The notes beneath the pieces are model-generated. The model had not been told where the DNA came from and made no database searches. It saw only the letters and a list, made by a program, of their open reading frames with translations. DNA of 64,000 bases from Orientallactaga sibirica (Eukaryota; Chordata; Mammalia; Rodentia; Dipodidae). The DNA is taken from positions 620,001-684,000 of the forward strand of contig JAEOAD010002183.1 of NCBI GenBank assembly GCA_036365145.1, given 5' to 3'. Both the position numbers and the translations under genes were made by a program. This document shows, in pieces, positions 1 through 9,539 of this stretch (position 1 is its first letter; every line of letters begins with the position of its first letter).

Positions 1-119
1 AGCCAGATACACAAGGTGGCACATGCACCTGGAGTTCATTTGCAGTGGCTAGAGGCCCTGGCATGCTCATTCTCTCTCTCTCTAATAAACAAACAAATAA
101 ATAAGTAAATAAATAAAAG
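1..119 (+). mobile_element. B2-like SINE, 3' part, cut by window edge
   Basis: The sequence starts inside the SINE body (AGCCAGATACACAAGGTGG), followed by the body motif near ATTTGCAGTGGCTAGAGGCC, a CT-rich stretch and an AAATA-rich tail. The tRNA-like head lies outside the window. Orientation follows from the A-rich tail at the right end. Confidence 0.9.
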
Positions 120-735
120 TGTAATATAAGATAGAAAGAGCAAAAATAATGTACCCAGAAGAAAAATCTCACCTCAAATATGCCTCCGAGCAGCCAGCAG
201 GCTGGACAGCCATGAGCCCAGCTGGGACTCACCCTCCCAGCATAGAACAAAGACTCTTCCAGGAATGAAACTGGAAAACCTCGGAGTATACTCCTTGACA
301 TCATTGACCAGAGACTGCTTTGAGTGGGAGACCATGGTTTCCTTATGACATTGAGGAGCCAATACTGGGGTGCCCAGAGAAGTCGAACAACTGAAGCTGC
401 TGGTGAGGATGCCCAAGCACCAGTCTCCGAGGCTACTACAAAGACCATCCCCAGGGAATTTCTGATGCCCAGAGCAGCATCCCTATAGTTGTCTCAGGCC
501 CATGGCTGGGACCTGTCACTGGTCTGAAATCACTACAGCTCAATCCTGAAGAAAGCCGGGTGTGGGGAAACTCAGTGCTTCAAGCTTTCACTGGGGTAAC
601 TGGAAGCCCCAGGAAGCTCTACTACGGACAAGTGCTAGCCCTCCCCACCACCTGGAGCTGACACAGGTGATGGTCAGGCTGGCAAGACATCCACGTTCCA
701 CCAGGCCAGAAAAGGTCTTGTCTGTGGAGATCTAA
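120..735. other. Unassigned, possibly LINE-1 5' UTR
   Basis: No SINE, LTR or convincing ORF is visible. The stretch is richer in G and C than its surroundings and lies upstream of the plus-strand LINE-1, so it could be an outer part of that element's 5' UTR. That is inference from position only. Confidence 0.3.
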
Positions 736-812
736 TCTCAGTACGACAGGGGCAGATTCCATGTGGTCAGGGGGAACGATGACCCAGGCCCGAGGATTGA
801 CACAGGTCCTGC

Positions 813-900
813 CCTTCTCTCTCTCCCTCCTTCCTGCCTTCCTTCCTTCCTTCCTCTCCTTCCCTCCCTCTCTCCCTCTCTCTCTTTCTTCCTTCCATTC
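813..900. repeat. Pyrimidine-rich simple repeat (CTTC/CCTT)n
   Basis: An uninterrupted run of C and T with CTTC, CCTT and CTCT units. It explains the low-complexity open frames on both strands here (proline/serine/leucine on one, arginine/glutamate/glycine on the other). Confidence 0.9.
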
Positions 901-912
901 TGTTTTTCTTCT

Positions 913-960
913 GAAGCAGGTCTCACTCTATCCAGGGCTGACCTGGAAGTCACTTTGAGG
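913..960 (-). mobile_element. B1 SINE fragment
   Basis: Carries the antisense B1 words GTCTCACTCTATCCAGGGCT and GACCTGGAAGTCACTTTGAG, then stops. It is a short fragment of the left part of antisense B1, next to a pyrimidine tract that may be its expanded tail. Confidence 0.6.
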
Positions 961-1066
961 CTGGGGTTCTGATAAAGAATGATTCTGCAAGATCACTGCA
1001 GCCAGCACAGTTTGCATCTCTACATGATTTTTCATCTTTTGTATGCAGACTATAATCAAGCATAGT

Positions 1067-1135
1067 TCTATAACTAAAATATTTTACTTGCTTACAATGC
1101 AGTGATACAAAAGAGGGCACCTTTTATAAATCCTT
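1067..1135 (+). repeat. Left arm of 69-bp inverted repeat
   Basis: Reverse-complementary to 1880-1948 with 4 mismatches in 69 positions (about 94%). Identity stops sharply at both ends. The arms enclose about 744 bp that holds an imperfect tandem repeat. The right arm lies next to LINE-1 ORF1-like sequence, so this arm may be an inverted copy of LINE-1 DNA; a terminal inverted repeat of a DNA transposon is less likely. Confidence 0.85.
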
Positions 1136-1149
1136 ATATCTAGAAAAGT

Positions 1150-1600
1150 AGATGAGGCCTGGAGCCAGCAAGCCCACATCTGCCAGGCACAGGCCCCTGA
1201 CCATGGTTGTGATTGACTCTCCTCTTCCCAACCCAGACCTGTGTAGGCTGCCCAGGAGTCAGGAGCACCATTTTCACAGGCACAGGCCATGACCCTGGTG
1301 AGCTCATTACAGGCAACACTTGCCTCAGCCCAGACTTGTGTAGGATGGCCAGGATCCAGGAGGACCAGGCTCCTAACACAGGCCCCAGCCAGGGATAAGC
1401 TAATGATTGCCTTCTCCCTTGTCGTTGTGTAGGCTGGCCAGGAGCCAGCAGGGCCAGGCCTCTTGCCCCTGGTGAACTAGCCAGAGGCAACCCTTGTGCC
1501 AACCCAGGCGCATGTAAGCCAACTGGGAGCCAAGGCCAGGTATGCCAGGCACAGTCCCTTGCTTCAGGTGAGCTCTTGGTTGATGCCTACCCCCCTCGAA
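1150..1600 (+). repeat. Imperfect tandem repeat, 85-97 bp units
   Basis: About five units share the core (G)TGTAGGCTGGCCAGGAGCCA. Anchors fall near 1153, 1247, 1344, 1433 and 1518. The units are diverged. They precede LINE-1 ORF1-like sequence on the same strand, the place where rodent LINE-1s carry promoter monomers, so 5' UTR monomers are the likely identity. Reading frames across this block are by-products of the repeat. Confidence 0.7.
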
Positions 1601-1745
1601 CCCAGAATCAAGACCACCTGGAATAGTCATGGCCCAGGCCCAGTGAGTTTGTGGCCCAGACACATATGTGTTACAAGAACGGCCTCATCCCCAGCCTACC
1701 TTGTGTCCCCAGGTGGAGCCAATATTGCTGCGTTCTCTGTACAAT

Positions 1746-2112
1746 AGTGGATTATCTCCAGATGGGCAAATCCCACACAAAACAAGTACTAGCCCCATAG
1801 TCAAAACCTAATAAGAGAATGACTTGAAGAAAATGCTGAAGAATACCAAAGCACCACTGTGATACAACAAAGATTTCATAAGGATTTATGAAAGGTGCCC
1901 TCTTTTGTATCACTGCATTGGAAGCAAGTAAAATACCTTAGTTATAGATTGAAATGCAAGAGACTGACTCAGCAGAAACCTGAATGAATTCAGAGGACAT
2001 GAACACTTGAAAGTCTAGGCAAGAAGTGAAAATAGAACACAATATATAGACAAAGAAATGCTGAAGAAAACCAGATGGAAATAAAAAATGAAATGACTCA
2101 ATTAAAAAGTTC
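1746..2112 (+). pseudogene. LINE-1 ORF1-proximal remnant
   Basis: From about 1950 the sequence is A-rich and resembles the coiled-coil coding part of LINE-1 ORF1 (for example near AGAAAACCAGATGGAAAT). Stops interrupt it in every frame. It contains the right arm of the inverted repeat. The rest of ORF1 is absent before the next insertion. Confidence 0.5.
1880..1948 (-). repeat. Right arm of 69-bp inverted repeat
   Basis: Partner of 1067-1135. It is followed within about 100 bases by sequence resembling the LINE-1 ORF1 coiled-coil coding region on the plus strand. No clear duplication of target bases is seen outside the two arms. Confidence 0.85.
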
Positions 2113-2169
2113 CCAATTTCTTTCTCTCTCTCTTTCTCTCCTTGGAAATAAATATTTTAAAAGAGGGGA

Positions 2170-2345
2170 GGAGCTGGAGAAATGGTTGAGCAGTTAAGAT
2201 GCTTGCCTGTACACCTAACAACCTGGGTTCAATTCTCCAGTGACCACATAAAGCCAGATGCACAAAGTACATCTGGAGTTTTCTTTTTGCAGTGGCTTGA
2301 AGCCCTGGTGTGTTTGTATTCTCTCTCTCTCTCTTAGAAATATTT
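2170..2345 (+). mobile_element. B2-like SINE
   Basis: Complete from the head (AGCTGGAGAAATGGTTGAGC) to a TC-rich tail. It is preceded by a stray SINE-like CT/AAATA tail (about 2113-2165) that may be a remnant of another copy. Confidence 0.9.
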
Positions 2346-2370
2346 TTTTAGATTTAGATTTGTTAGAAAT

Positions 2371-2517
2371 ATTTTTTTTTGAGGTAGGGTCTCACTCTAG
2401 CCCAGGCTGACCTGGAATGCTCTATGTAGTCTCACAGTGGCCTCAAACTCATGGTGATCCTCATACCTCTGCCTCCCCAGTGCTGGGATTAAAGGAGTGT
2501 GCCACCACACCCAGCCT
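2371..2517 (-). mobile_element. B1 SINE
   Basis: Nearly full length in antisense, from GAGGTAGGGTCTCACTCTAG to CCACCACACCCAGCC. CpG sites at the 5' end have decayed to CA, so it is not among the youngest copies here. Confidence 0.95.
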
Positions 2518-2526
2518 GAAAATAAA

Positions 2527-2895
2527 TTTTTCTTTTTATTGATAACTTCCTTAGTTTTAGACAATAAACCTGATAATTACCACCCCCTCACTTTCTCCTT
2601 CCCAAACTCCACTCTTCATCATATACCCCTTCTCAATTAGTCTCTCTTTCATTTTGATGTTATCTTTTTTTCCTCCTATTATGATGGTCTTGTGTAGGTA
2701 GAGTACCAGGCGCTGCAAGCTCATGGACATGCAGGCCACTTTGTGTCTGGAAGAGCACATTGTAAGGAGCCCTATCTTTCCTTTGGCTCTTACATTCTTT
2801 CTGCCACCTCCTCCGCAATGGACTCTGAGCCTTGAAGGGTGTGATAGAGATGTTTCAGTGCTGAGCACTCCTCTGTCACTCCTTCTCAGCATTAA
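2527..2895 (-). mobile_element. LINE-1 3' UTR fragment (type B)
   Basis: Begins with the T-rich start TTTTTATTGATAACTTCC (a poly-A tail read in antisense) and matches three other blocks at 20682, 42417 and 45985. A shared landmark is TATTATGATGGTCTTGTGTA. It sits within the plus-strand LINE-1 in opposite orientation. The 111-residue frame across it has no known similarity that I recognise. Confidence 0.75.
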
Positions 2896-3085
2896 ATGGC
2901 TCAGCGGTTAAAGGCACTTGTATGCAAAGCCTGCTGGCTTGGATTTAATTTCCTAGTACCCACGTAAAACCAGATGCACAAAGTGGCATGTATGCCTGGA
3001 GTTTGTTTGCAGTGGTTGGAGCCCTTGGTATGTCCATACTCATATTCTCTCTCTCTCTCTTTCTCTCCAAATAAATAAATAAAAA
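2896..3085 (+). mobile_element. B2-like SINE, head truncated
   Basis: Starts at the internal head word ATGGCTCAGCGGTTAAAGG and runs to a CT tract and an AAATAAATAAATAAA tail. It separates the type B 3' UTR fragment from LINE-1 ORF2 sequence. Confidence 0.9.
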
Positions 3086-3849
3086 TATATTTTATTGTTA
3101 AGATAGACTGATCAAAGGAACAATTCACTAAGAGAGTATTATAATCCGAACACAGGTACACAGGATTTGATAAAGCAAAATCTACTATGGGCTCTAGAGA
3201 TGGTCAGTGGTTATAGCACTTGACTGCCAATCCCAAGGATCTGGATTTGATTTCCCAGTTCCCATGTAAACCCAGATGCACAAGGTGGTGCATGCGTCCA
3301 GAGTTCATTTGTTTGCAGTGGCAAGGGGCCTGGTGCACCCATTCTCTCTCTCTATCTGCCTTTTACTCTTTCTCACAGAAATAAATAAAAATAAAATCTA
3401 AAATAAAATAAAAAAATGAAATCTACTAGATGTAAAGTCAGACATCAATCCTAGCACAATAATACTGGGTGACTTTACTACCCCACTATAGTCTGTAGAC
3501 AGATCCTCTAAACAGAAAATAAACGGTGGAATTAAATGACACCATAGATCTAATGGAGTTAACAGACATTTACAGTCCATTTCATCTAAACTCTACAGAA
3601 TACACATTCTTTTTAGCAGTTTATGGAACCTTCTCTAAAATCGACACATATTAGGACACAAAACAATTATCCACAAGTTTAGAAAAACTGAAATAACTCC
3701 TTGTGTTATATCTTATCACAATATAATAAAGCTAAAACTTAAAAGAGAAACAACAGAAAATACACAATTCTTGGAGATTGAACAATACACTATTGAACAA
3801 TGAATGGGTCATTGAAGAAACCAAAAAATTCCTACAACTGAATGAGAAT
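3086..3849 (+). pseudogene. LINE-1 ORF2 endonuclease region, broken
   Basis: Both halves (3086-3187 and 3419-3849) match the coding strand of rodent LINE-1 ORF2, with words such as AACACAGGTACACAGGATTT, ACTGGGTGACTTTACTACCC and TATGGAACCTTCTCTAAAAT. The SINE at 3188-3418 splits them. Stops and indels remove any coding capacity. The sequence continues at 4713 after another insertion. Confidence 0.8.
3188..3418 (+). mobile_element. B2-like SINE with 10-bp target duplication
   Basis: Flanked by AAATCTACTA at 3178-3187 and 3419-3428, which proves insertion into the LINE-1 ORF2 sequence. The head is diverged (GGGCTCTAGAGATGGTCAGT) and the tail is A/T rich. Confidence 0.93.
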
Positions 3850-4712
3850 GTATGTGGGAATGAGCCATAAGAACAAACTGTGGGAATGAACTACAGGAAT
3901 GAACAATGGGAAAGAACTGGGGGTTATTTTATATGGAGTTTATAAATAACTTTTCTGAAAGTATTACTGTTAGTTGCTTTTTCTGCTAAATTCCTGCTGT
4001 ATAATTTGCCCTGAAGTTAATCTTACAACCATGTGACAGGAAGGTGACAAGGTTTCCTCTGTCTGACCAATGCTGACAAGAAATGTTCAGAGATTCTACC
4101 TGATGTTAAGCTATGCTCTTTGCCCTACTTCTGCAGTGACCTGGTTGCTTTCTTGATCCAGAGTAAGAATGCATGCATGAGAAGTGCTGACCATTGCATT
4201 GAAGGCAATTTGGTCAGTAGTGAAGTGCCCACAGCACTGCCACAGATATGTTGAAGACAACAGGCAGGCTTAGTGTAACTGCTCTTGTGAACCAAATACG
4301 TGTGTGTGTGCATGTGTGTATGTGTGTGTGTTTATGTGTGCTCCAGATCAGCAGAATCCAATGTTCAACTTGTTTGCAATGTTCAATTTGTTCATGCATT
4401 GCTGTCTTTTTTTTTTTTTTTTTTTGCTGTTTAATAAAAACACCAATGGATGTCTATCAGCAGAAGTGATAGCTATAGAAACATCCTTCCATAGCAGAAA
4501 CAGTGGGTTCATCCTTGGTTTAAATGATGCCAAGACACACATATTTTGAGGTTCTGCTCCTAGAAGCACCTAGCTTACTCAGGTAAATGACTCCAAGGGC
4601 TTGTTTTCCTTCTCTTAGGCTTTGCTCTTAAAAGCAAGTAACTCACTATTGGGCAAACAAATGCATGACTTAATTTATATAATTTCTGGGTTGTGCCCTC
4701 CCACCCCCCAAT
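3850..4712. mobile_element. Unidentified 860-bp insertion, LTR-like
   Basis: LINE-1 ORF2 sequence stops near 3849 (AACTGAATGAGAAT) and resumes near 4713 (AATGAAACACAGC). Short AATG repeats flank the block. It holds a TATA-like TTTATAAATAAC near 3944, a (GT)n at 4299-4340, a run of T at 4407-4427 and AATAAA near 4432. Promoter-like and poly-A-like signals in one block suggest an LTR on the plus strand, but I do not recognise the family. Confidence 0.45.
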
Positions 4713-6292
4713 TAGTTAAATGAAACACAGCATACCAAAATTTACAGGAACACAATGAAGGCAGTCTAAAGAAGGAAGTTTATAGTCCTAAATGCCTGAA
4801 TTACAATTATAGACAGATATAAAATAAATAGACTAACAATTCATCTGAAGGCTTTGGAAAAACAAGAATGATCCAAACCCTTAAGTACCAGATGGAAAGA
4901 AATAATCAATATTAGGGCAGAACTCAGTGAATTAGAAATGAAGAAAATAATTGATGAAGAAAAAATTGATGAAACAAAGAGTTAGTTCTTCAAAGAGATA
5001 AGCAAGATTGATAAAGCCCTAGCCAAATTAATCTAAAGAAACAGAGAAATCCCTAATCTATATGATTAGAAATGAAAAAGGAGATATTAGAATAGCCACC
5101 AGACAAATAGAGAATCATAAGGACATATTTCAAAAACCTGTATGCCACAAGGTTGGACAATTTGTAAGAAACATGTAAAAGTATTGACAAATATGATGTA
5201 CCAAATAACAACCCAGAGATAAATCACTTAAATAGAGCTATAATAATTATTGAGATTGAAGTAGTAATTAAAAATCTTTCAACAAAATAAAGTCCAGGTC
5301 CTACTGAATCTTACCAGACCTTTTTAGAACTGAAACTATTGCTCCTCAAATTATTTCATAAAATTGAAAAGGAGAGAATGTTCTGTAAATCCTTATATGA
5401 AACCAGCATTACACTAATAGTGAACACACATGCACACACACAGACACACATAGGAGAGAGAAAAAAATTATAGACCAATATACTTAATTAACCTAGATGC
5501 AAAAATTCTCAATAAAATTCTTACAAATCACATTCAAGAACATATTAAATATCATCCATCTTGATCAAGTAGGTTTCATTCCATGGATGCAGGGATGGTT
5601 CATCACACAGAAGTCAATAAATGTAATAATCACACAACTGCACTTAAGGATAAAAATCGCATAATCATCTCAATAGATGCAGAAAAGGTCTTCAATAACA
5701 TACAACATCCCTTCATGATAAAAAGTATGGGAGATGACATGATTCCATACATAAGTGACCCGAGAACCTCCATCTCAAAACTCTTAAAGGTGATTAGCGC
5801 CTTCAGCAAAGTAGCAGGATATAAAATCAATGCACAGAAATCAGTAGCCTTTCTGTATGCAAAAGACAAAGAGACAGAAAAAGAAATAACTAACATTGTC
5901 CCATTTTCAATAGCAACAAAGAAAATAAAATACCTTGGAATAACATTAACCAAGGAAGTGAAAGACCTATACAATGAAAACATAAAAACTCTCAAAAAGA
6001 AATTGAAGAGGTCCTACAAAAATGGAAAGACCTCCCATGCTCCTGGATTGGTAGAATTAACATTGTGAAAATGGCACTCGTACCAAAAGCACTATATAGA
6101 TTCAATGCAATGCCGATAAAAATCCCAACTTCTTTCTTCAGAAAAAACTATCTCAAAATTCATATGGAAAGGCAGAAGGCCTCAGATATCCAAGCATATC
6201 CTCAGCAAAAGAAACACCTCTGGAGGCATCACCATACCTGATCTAAAGCTATACTACAAAGCCATTATAATAAAAACAACATGGTACTGGCA
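4713..6292 (+). pseudogene. LINE-1 ORF2 reverse transcriptase region, broken
   Basis: Matches ORF2 sense sequence from the region before the RT core onward. The longest open piece is 5583-6068 (161 aa). It has RT motif A as IISIDAEKVFNNIQHPF, then jumps to GDDMIPYISDPRTS and GYKINAQKSVAFLY. The residues between motif A and the usual FADD box are missing and the box reads MGDD. Later residues (KYLGITLTKEVKDLY) are normal for LINE-1; then a frameshift occurs near 6000. The element cannot be active. A mutated CA microsatellite lies near 5425-5450. Confidence 0.88.
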
Positions 6293-6309
6293 TAAAAACA
6301 GGAATATAG

Positions 6310-6510
6310 GGCTGAGAGATGGCTTAGCGGTTAAGGTGCATGCCTGCAAAGCCTAAGGACCCCGGTTTGATTCTCCAGGCCCCACATAAGCTAGGTGCAC
6401 ATGGTGGTTCCTGCATCTGGAGTTCATCTGCAGTGGCTAGAGGCCCTTGTGCACCCATCCTCACTCACTCTCTCTCTCCCTCTCTCTGTCACTAATAATA
6501 ATAATAATAA
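6310..6510 (+). mobile_element. B2-like SINE with 17-bp target duplication
   Basis: Flanked by TAAAAACAGGAATATAG at 6293-6309 and 6511-6527. Full length, with head GGCTGAGAGATGGCTTAGCG and an (AAT)n tail instead of the usual AAATA. The perfect duplication argues for a recent insertion into ORF2. Confidence 0.97.
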
Positions 6511-6511
6511 T

Positions 6512-6713
6512 AAAAACAGGAATATAGACCAATGGAACAGAATAGAAGACCTGGACTTTGGGTCAAGTAACTACAGCTACTTAATATTTGACAAAGGCCC
6601 TACCAATGCAGAATGGAAAAAAGACAGCATCTTGAACAAATGGTGCTGGACAAACTGGATAACAATATGTAGAAATCAGTATGGAGGTTTTTCAGAAATG
6701 TAAAAATAGATCT
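6512..6713 (+). pseudogene. LINE-1 ORF2 C-terminal fragment
   Basis: Continues ORF2 after the SINE with words such as ACCAATGGAACAGAATAGAA and CAAATGGTGCTGGACAAACT, well known from the C-terminal part of rodent ORF2. After about 6713 it passes into 3'-side LINE-1 sequence. Confidence 0.8.
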
Positions 6714-7849
6714 ACCATATCACCAATATACCTTACTCTAGAGATACTTTCTTATCCATGTTTGTTGCTGCTCTATTCACTATAGCTAAGAAATGGAATC
6801 AACACATGATCATCAACTAATGAATACATAATGTACATGTGGCACATCTAAACAATGGAGTTCTATTTAGCAGTAAAGAAAAATGGAATTATGAAATTGG
6901 AAATGAATAGAAGTTAGAAAATTGGAAATGAACAGAAAATGCTGCATGTTCTTTCTCAAATCCAAATCTAGCTTGGAATAATTAGATTTGTTTGTAAGTT
7001 GTAGTGTATGTCAGTACCAGTGGTCAAAAAGCTAGAATGAGGCTGGGCGTGGTGGCGAACGCCTTTAATCCCAGCACTCGGGAGGCAGAGGTAGGAGGAT
7101 CGCCATGAGTTCGAGGCTACCCTGAGACTACATAGTTAATTCCAGGTCAGCCTGAGCTAGAGTGAGACCCTAACTCAACCCCCCCCCAAAAAAAAAGCTA
7201 GAATGAGGCTGTCTAGAGGAGAAGGAGAAAGGGATTAGGGGAGGGGGTAGTAGATAGGCAAGTGGAGGGACAGAATACAGGGGATGGGAAGATACAAAGG
7301 GAATAGGGGAAAGGAGGGAGTAGAGAAACAAAACTAAGGATGGTCTGAATAAGTACTATAGAAACTTTCATTAGCTAACTAAAAACTATAATTTGTTTGA
7401 AAAGAGAGAAAGGAAGAGATGGATAGTTTGGAAGGAAGTACCCTGTTGGGATGGAGAAAGCCATAGTTTGTTACAAATAAATTAATCCCAGTGCTAGAGA
7501 TGGGACAACCCCCCCATCTCCCCACACACCCATCATGAGGTGTTGGTCAGGGAGACCCATGAGGCCCCCAAAACACTGCATGCCATTGCCAAAACCCTTG
7601 GTTACCCACCAAAACTAGATGGTAATATGCTATTGCTGAAGATGTCACAGGACATGGAGAAATCAAGCTGGAACTGAAATGGAAGCCATATCTTACTGGC
7701 TAGCAATTATGGTGCTGGAAATTGTTATATTGCCTGCTGGGGAGAAAAGTCAATCGTCTGAACAAACAGTGTATCCTACAAACTACATAATCACACAGTC
7801 AGGCAAGATGTACCTGTAGGTGCAATAGTGTCACATAAATTATGGGGGA
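6714..7849 (+). mobile_element. LINE-1 end of ORF2 and 3' UTR, part 1
   Basis: Includes the sense form of the widespread LINE-1 text about a target animal-type 3' region (near TAAACAATGGAGTTCTATTT) and a G/A-rich stretch at 7208-7460. A B1 interrupts it at 7042. It continues beyond the LTR at 7850-8174. Confidence 0.65.
7042..7191 (+). mobile_element. B1 SINE with 16-bp target duplication
   Basis: Sense orientation, GCTGGGCGTGGTGGCGAACG to a C-run and A-rich end. AAAAAGCTAGAATGAG flanks it at 7026-7041 and 7192-7207. CpG sites are retained, so this copy looks fairly young. Confidence 0.96.
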
Positions 7850-8174
7850 AATCAATTGCTCTCTGATCATGTCTTCACTTTACTGGGACAAAACAGCCAG
7901 CCCAAAGCAGCTGATGACAGGAAAGGTTTTATACTGGCTTACAGTCTAGATGGAAAGTTTCATGACAGCGTGGAAAAGCATGGCATGAGACATCACCTCC
8001 TTGCCACCGCAGGTGAAAACCAACAGCAGGAGAGTGCTCCAAGTTCTGGCCCAGGGGAGCTGGTTAACAAAGCCCACCCCCCAACACACACCACCTCCAG
8101 CAAATTACCACCAGTTGGGGTGCAAGTATTCAGAAGACATGCATTTATGGGAAATATCTGATTCAAACTATCAC
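7850..8174 (-). mobile_element. Solo LTR, MaLR-type (family A)
   Basis: Matches in order the LTRs at 14283-14639 and 40985-41301 (antisense words TGGCTTACAGT, CATGGCATGAG, CACCTCCAGCAAATTACCA, ATTCAAACTATCACA). It lies in the LINE-1 3' UTR. The open frames across it are incidental. Confidence 0.7.
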
Positions 8175-8452
8175 AGATTGGGTGCAAGGCCCACTCAATG
8201 TGAGAGAATTCATACCTGGTATTGAGAATCAAGTCAAAAGCCTATGGCTTGGAAGGTCATAGACCCTAAGGGAAGCTTCACAGTTCTTCGGCCAAATGGA
8301 GACATTTTGCTCATCAAAAGCCCTTTTAAATGCATTTTATGCCTTTTGATCAATGCTACTGTTATTTTTGATTGAGGAACCTTCATTTTACAAATGGCAG
8401 CAAATAACAAGGAAACCCAAGACTCAACAAAATAACAAGAAGAGAAATCCAG

Positions 8453-8695
8453 GGCTGGAGAGATGGCTTAGTGGTTAAAGCACTTGCCTATGAAGCCTAG
8501 GTACCCAGGTTTGATTCTCCAGTACCCACATAGCCAGATGCACAAAGGTGGCACATGTGTCTAGAGTTCGTTTGCAGTGGCTAGAGGTCCTGGCATACCC
8601 ATTCTCTCTCTCTGTCTCTCTGTCACTCTCTCTCTCTCTCTCCCTGTGCCTCTCTTTCTTTCTTCCTAATAAATAAATAGAAATAAAATATTATA
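8453..8695 (+). mobile_element. B2-like SINE
   Basis: Full length from GGCTGGAGAGATGGCTTAGT. The CT tract is expanded (8603-8665) before an AATAAATAAATAG tail. An imperfect target duplication (AGAAATCCAG left, AGAAATTCTAG right) brackets it. Confidence 0.93.
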
Positions 8696-9072
8696 AAAAG
8701 AAATTCTAGTGTTTAGCACTGGACAAGTCATCTCTATCACACCCACGAACAACAAGGGAACACTGCAGAGGAAATGGTAGAATTCATATGAGTGTTGCTC
8801 TCAGTACTAGCCAGAGAACCTTTGTTATGTAGATGGTGCTAAACACTGAGGACACTCAAACTCATCAAAACAGAAAATAAGAGGCAACTGAAAGCAGCTC
8901 ACCATTGTACCAGATACCCATCACTCCCTCCAAGGCTCAGGGAACATTGTGAAAGAATACAAAGACCACAGAGTGGGACGGAGTAATTTGGGATACTGTT
9001 TTCTTGACATAGACTGACTGGTTCATTCATGACCTCACAGTGGTAACCAATACCCCTGCAAAACCTACACTG

Positions 9073-9334
9073 GGGCTAGAGGGATGGCTTAGCGGCTAAG
9101 GTATTTGCCTGCAAAGCCAAAGGACCCAGGTTCGATTCCACAGGACCCATATTAGCCAGCTGCACAAGGGGAGCACGTGTCTATAGTTTGTTTTCAGTGG
9201 CTAGAGGTCTGGCATGCCCATTCTCTCTCTCTCTCCCTCTTTCTCTGTCAAATAAATAAATAAAAATAAAAAAAAAATGAAGCCAGATGCATAAAATGGT
9301 GCATACATCTGGAGTTCATTTAAAAAAAAAAAAC
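9073..9334 (+). mobile_element. Dimeric B2-like SINE inside one target duplication
   Basis: A full B2-like SINE (9073-9268) is followed at once by a second, partial body (AGCCAGATGCATAAAATGG to GGAGTTCATTT) and an A run. A single pair of duplications, AACCTACACTG at 9062-9072 and 9335-9345, brackets both, so they arrived together. Confidence 0.9.
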
Positions 9335-9539
9335 AACCTACACTGTTCTGAGCCCATCAACATTTTGACATGGAGATTGGAGGAGCCCAAAAGGAATGAG
9401 ACAACTAAACAGAGGAAGAACTGCCTTGAAAGAGGAGGGTCCTCAGTGAATGGGGCCAAGGGGACAAAGGAGGATAATGGGATGAAAACAGGATCAAATT
9501 ATAGTATGTTCATATATTAAAATTCTTAATTAAAAAAAA

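Larger units (their letters stand above)
8175..9530 (+). mobile_element. LINE-1 3' UTR, part 2, with A-rich end
   Basis: Resumes as GGTGCAAGGCCCACTCAATG and, between SINEs, runs to GGGGACAAAGGAGGATAATG and a TTAATTAAAAAAAAG end at about 9530. The middle (8715-8960) resembles 18640-19060. Interrupted by SINEs at 8453 and 9073. Confidence 0.65.
1140..9539 (+). mobile_element. LINE-1, one old copy with about ten nested insertions
   Basis: Pieces occur in LINE-1 order on one strand: 5' tandem repeat (1150-1745), ORF1-like (1950-2112), ORF2 endonuclease (3086-3187, 3419-3849), ORF2 reverse transcriptase and C-terminal part (4713-6292, 6512-6713), then a long 3' UTR (6714-7041, 7208-7849, 8175-8452, 8701-9072, 9346-9530) ending in an A-rich tail. 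Subtracting the insertions leaves roughly 5-6 kb, close to a full LINE-1, with part of ORF1 and of the RT core lost. Several junctions are confirmed by target duplications. Confidence 0.8.

Noticed and set aside
738..972. Low-complexity frames on both strands near a possible basic protein
   Set aside because: Translation of a pyrimidine microsatellite.
1140..1502. Open frame of 120 aa on the minus strand rich in glycine and proline
   Set aside because: Follows from the GC-rich tandem repeat; repeated APGQPTQ words mirror the repeat units.
6310..6385. tRNA-like sequence at SINE heads
   Set aside because: The B2-like head has A/B-box-like order but lacks a tRNA fold and belongs to a dispersed SINE; not a tRNA gene.
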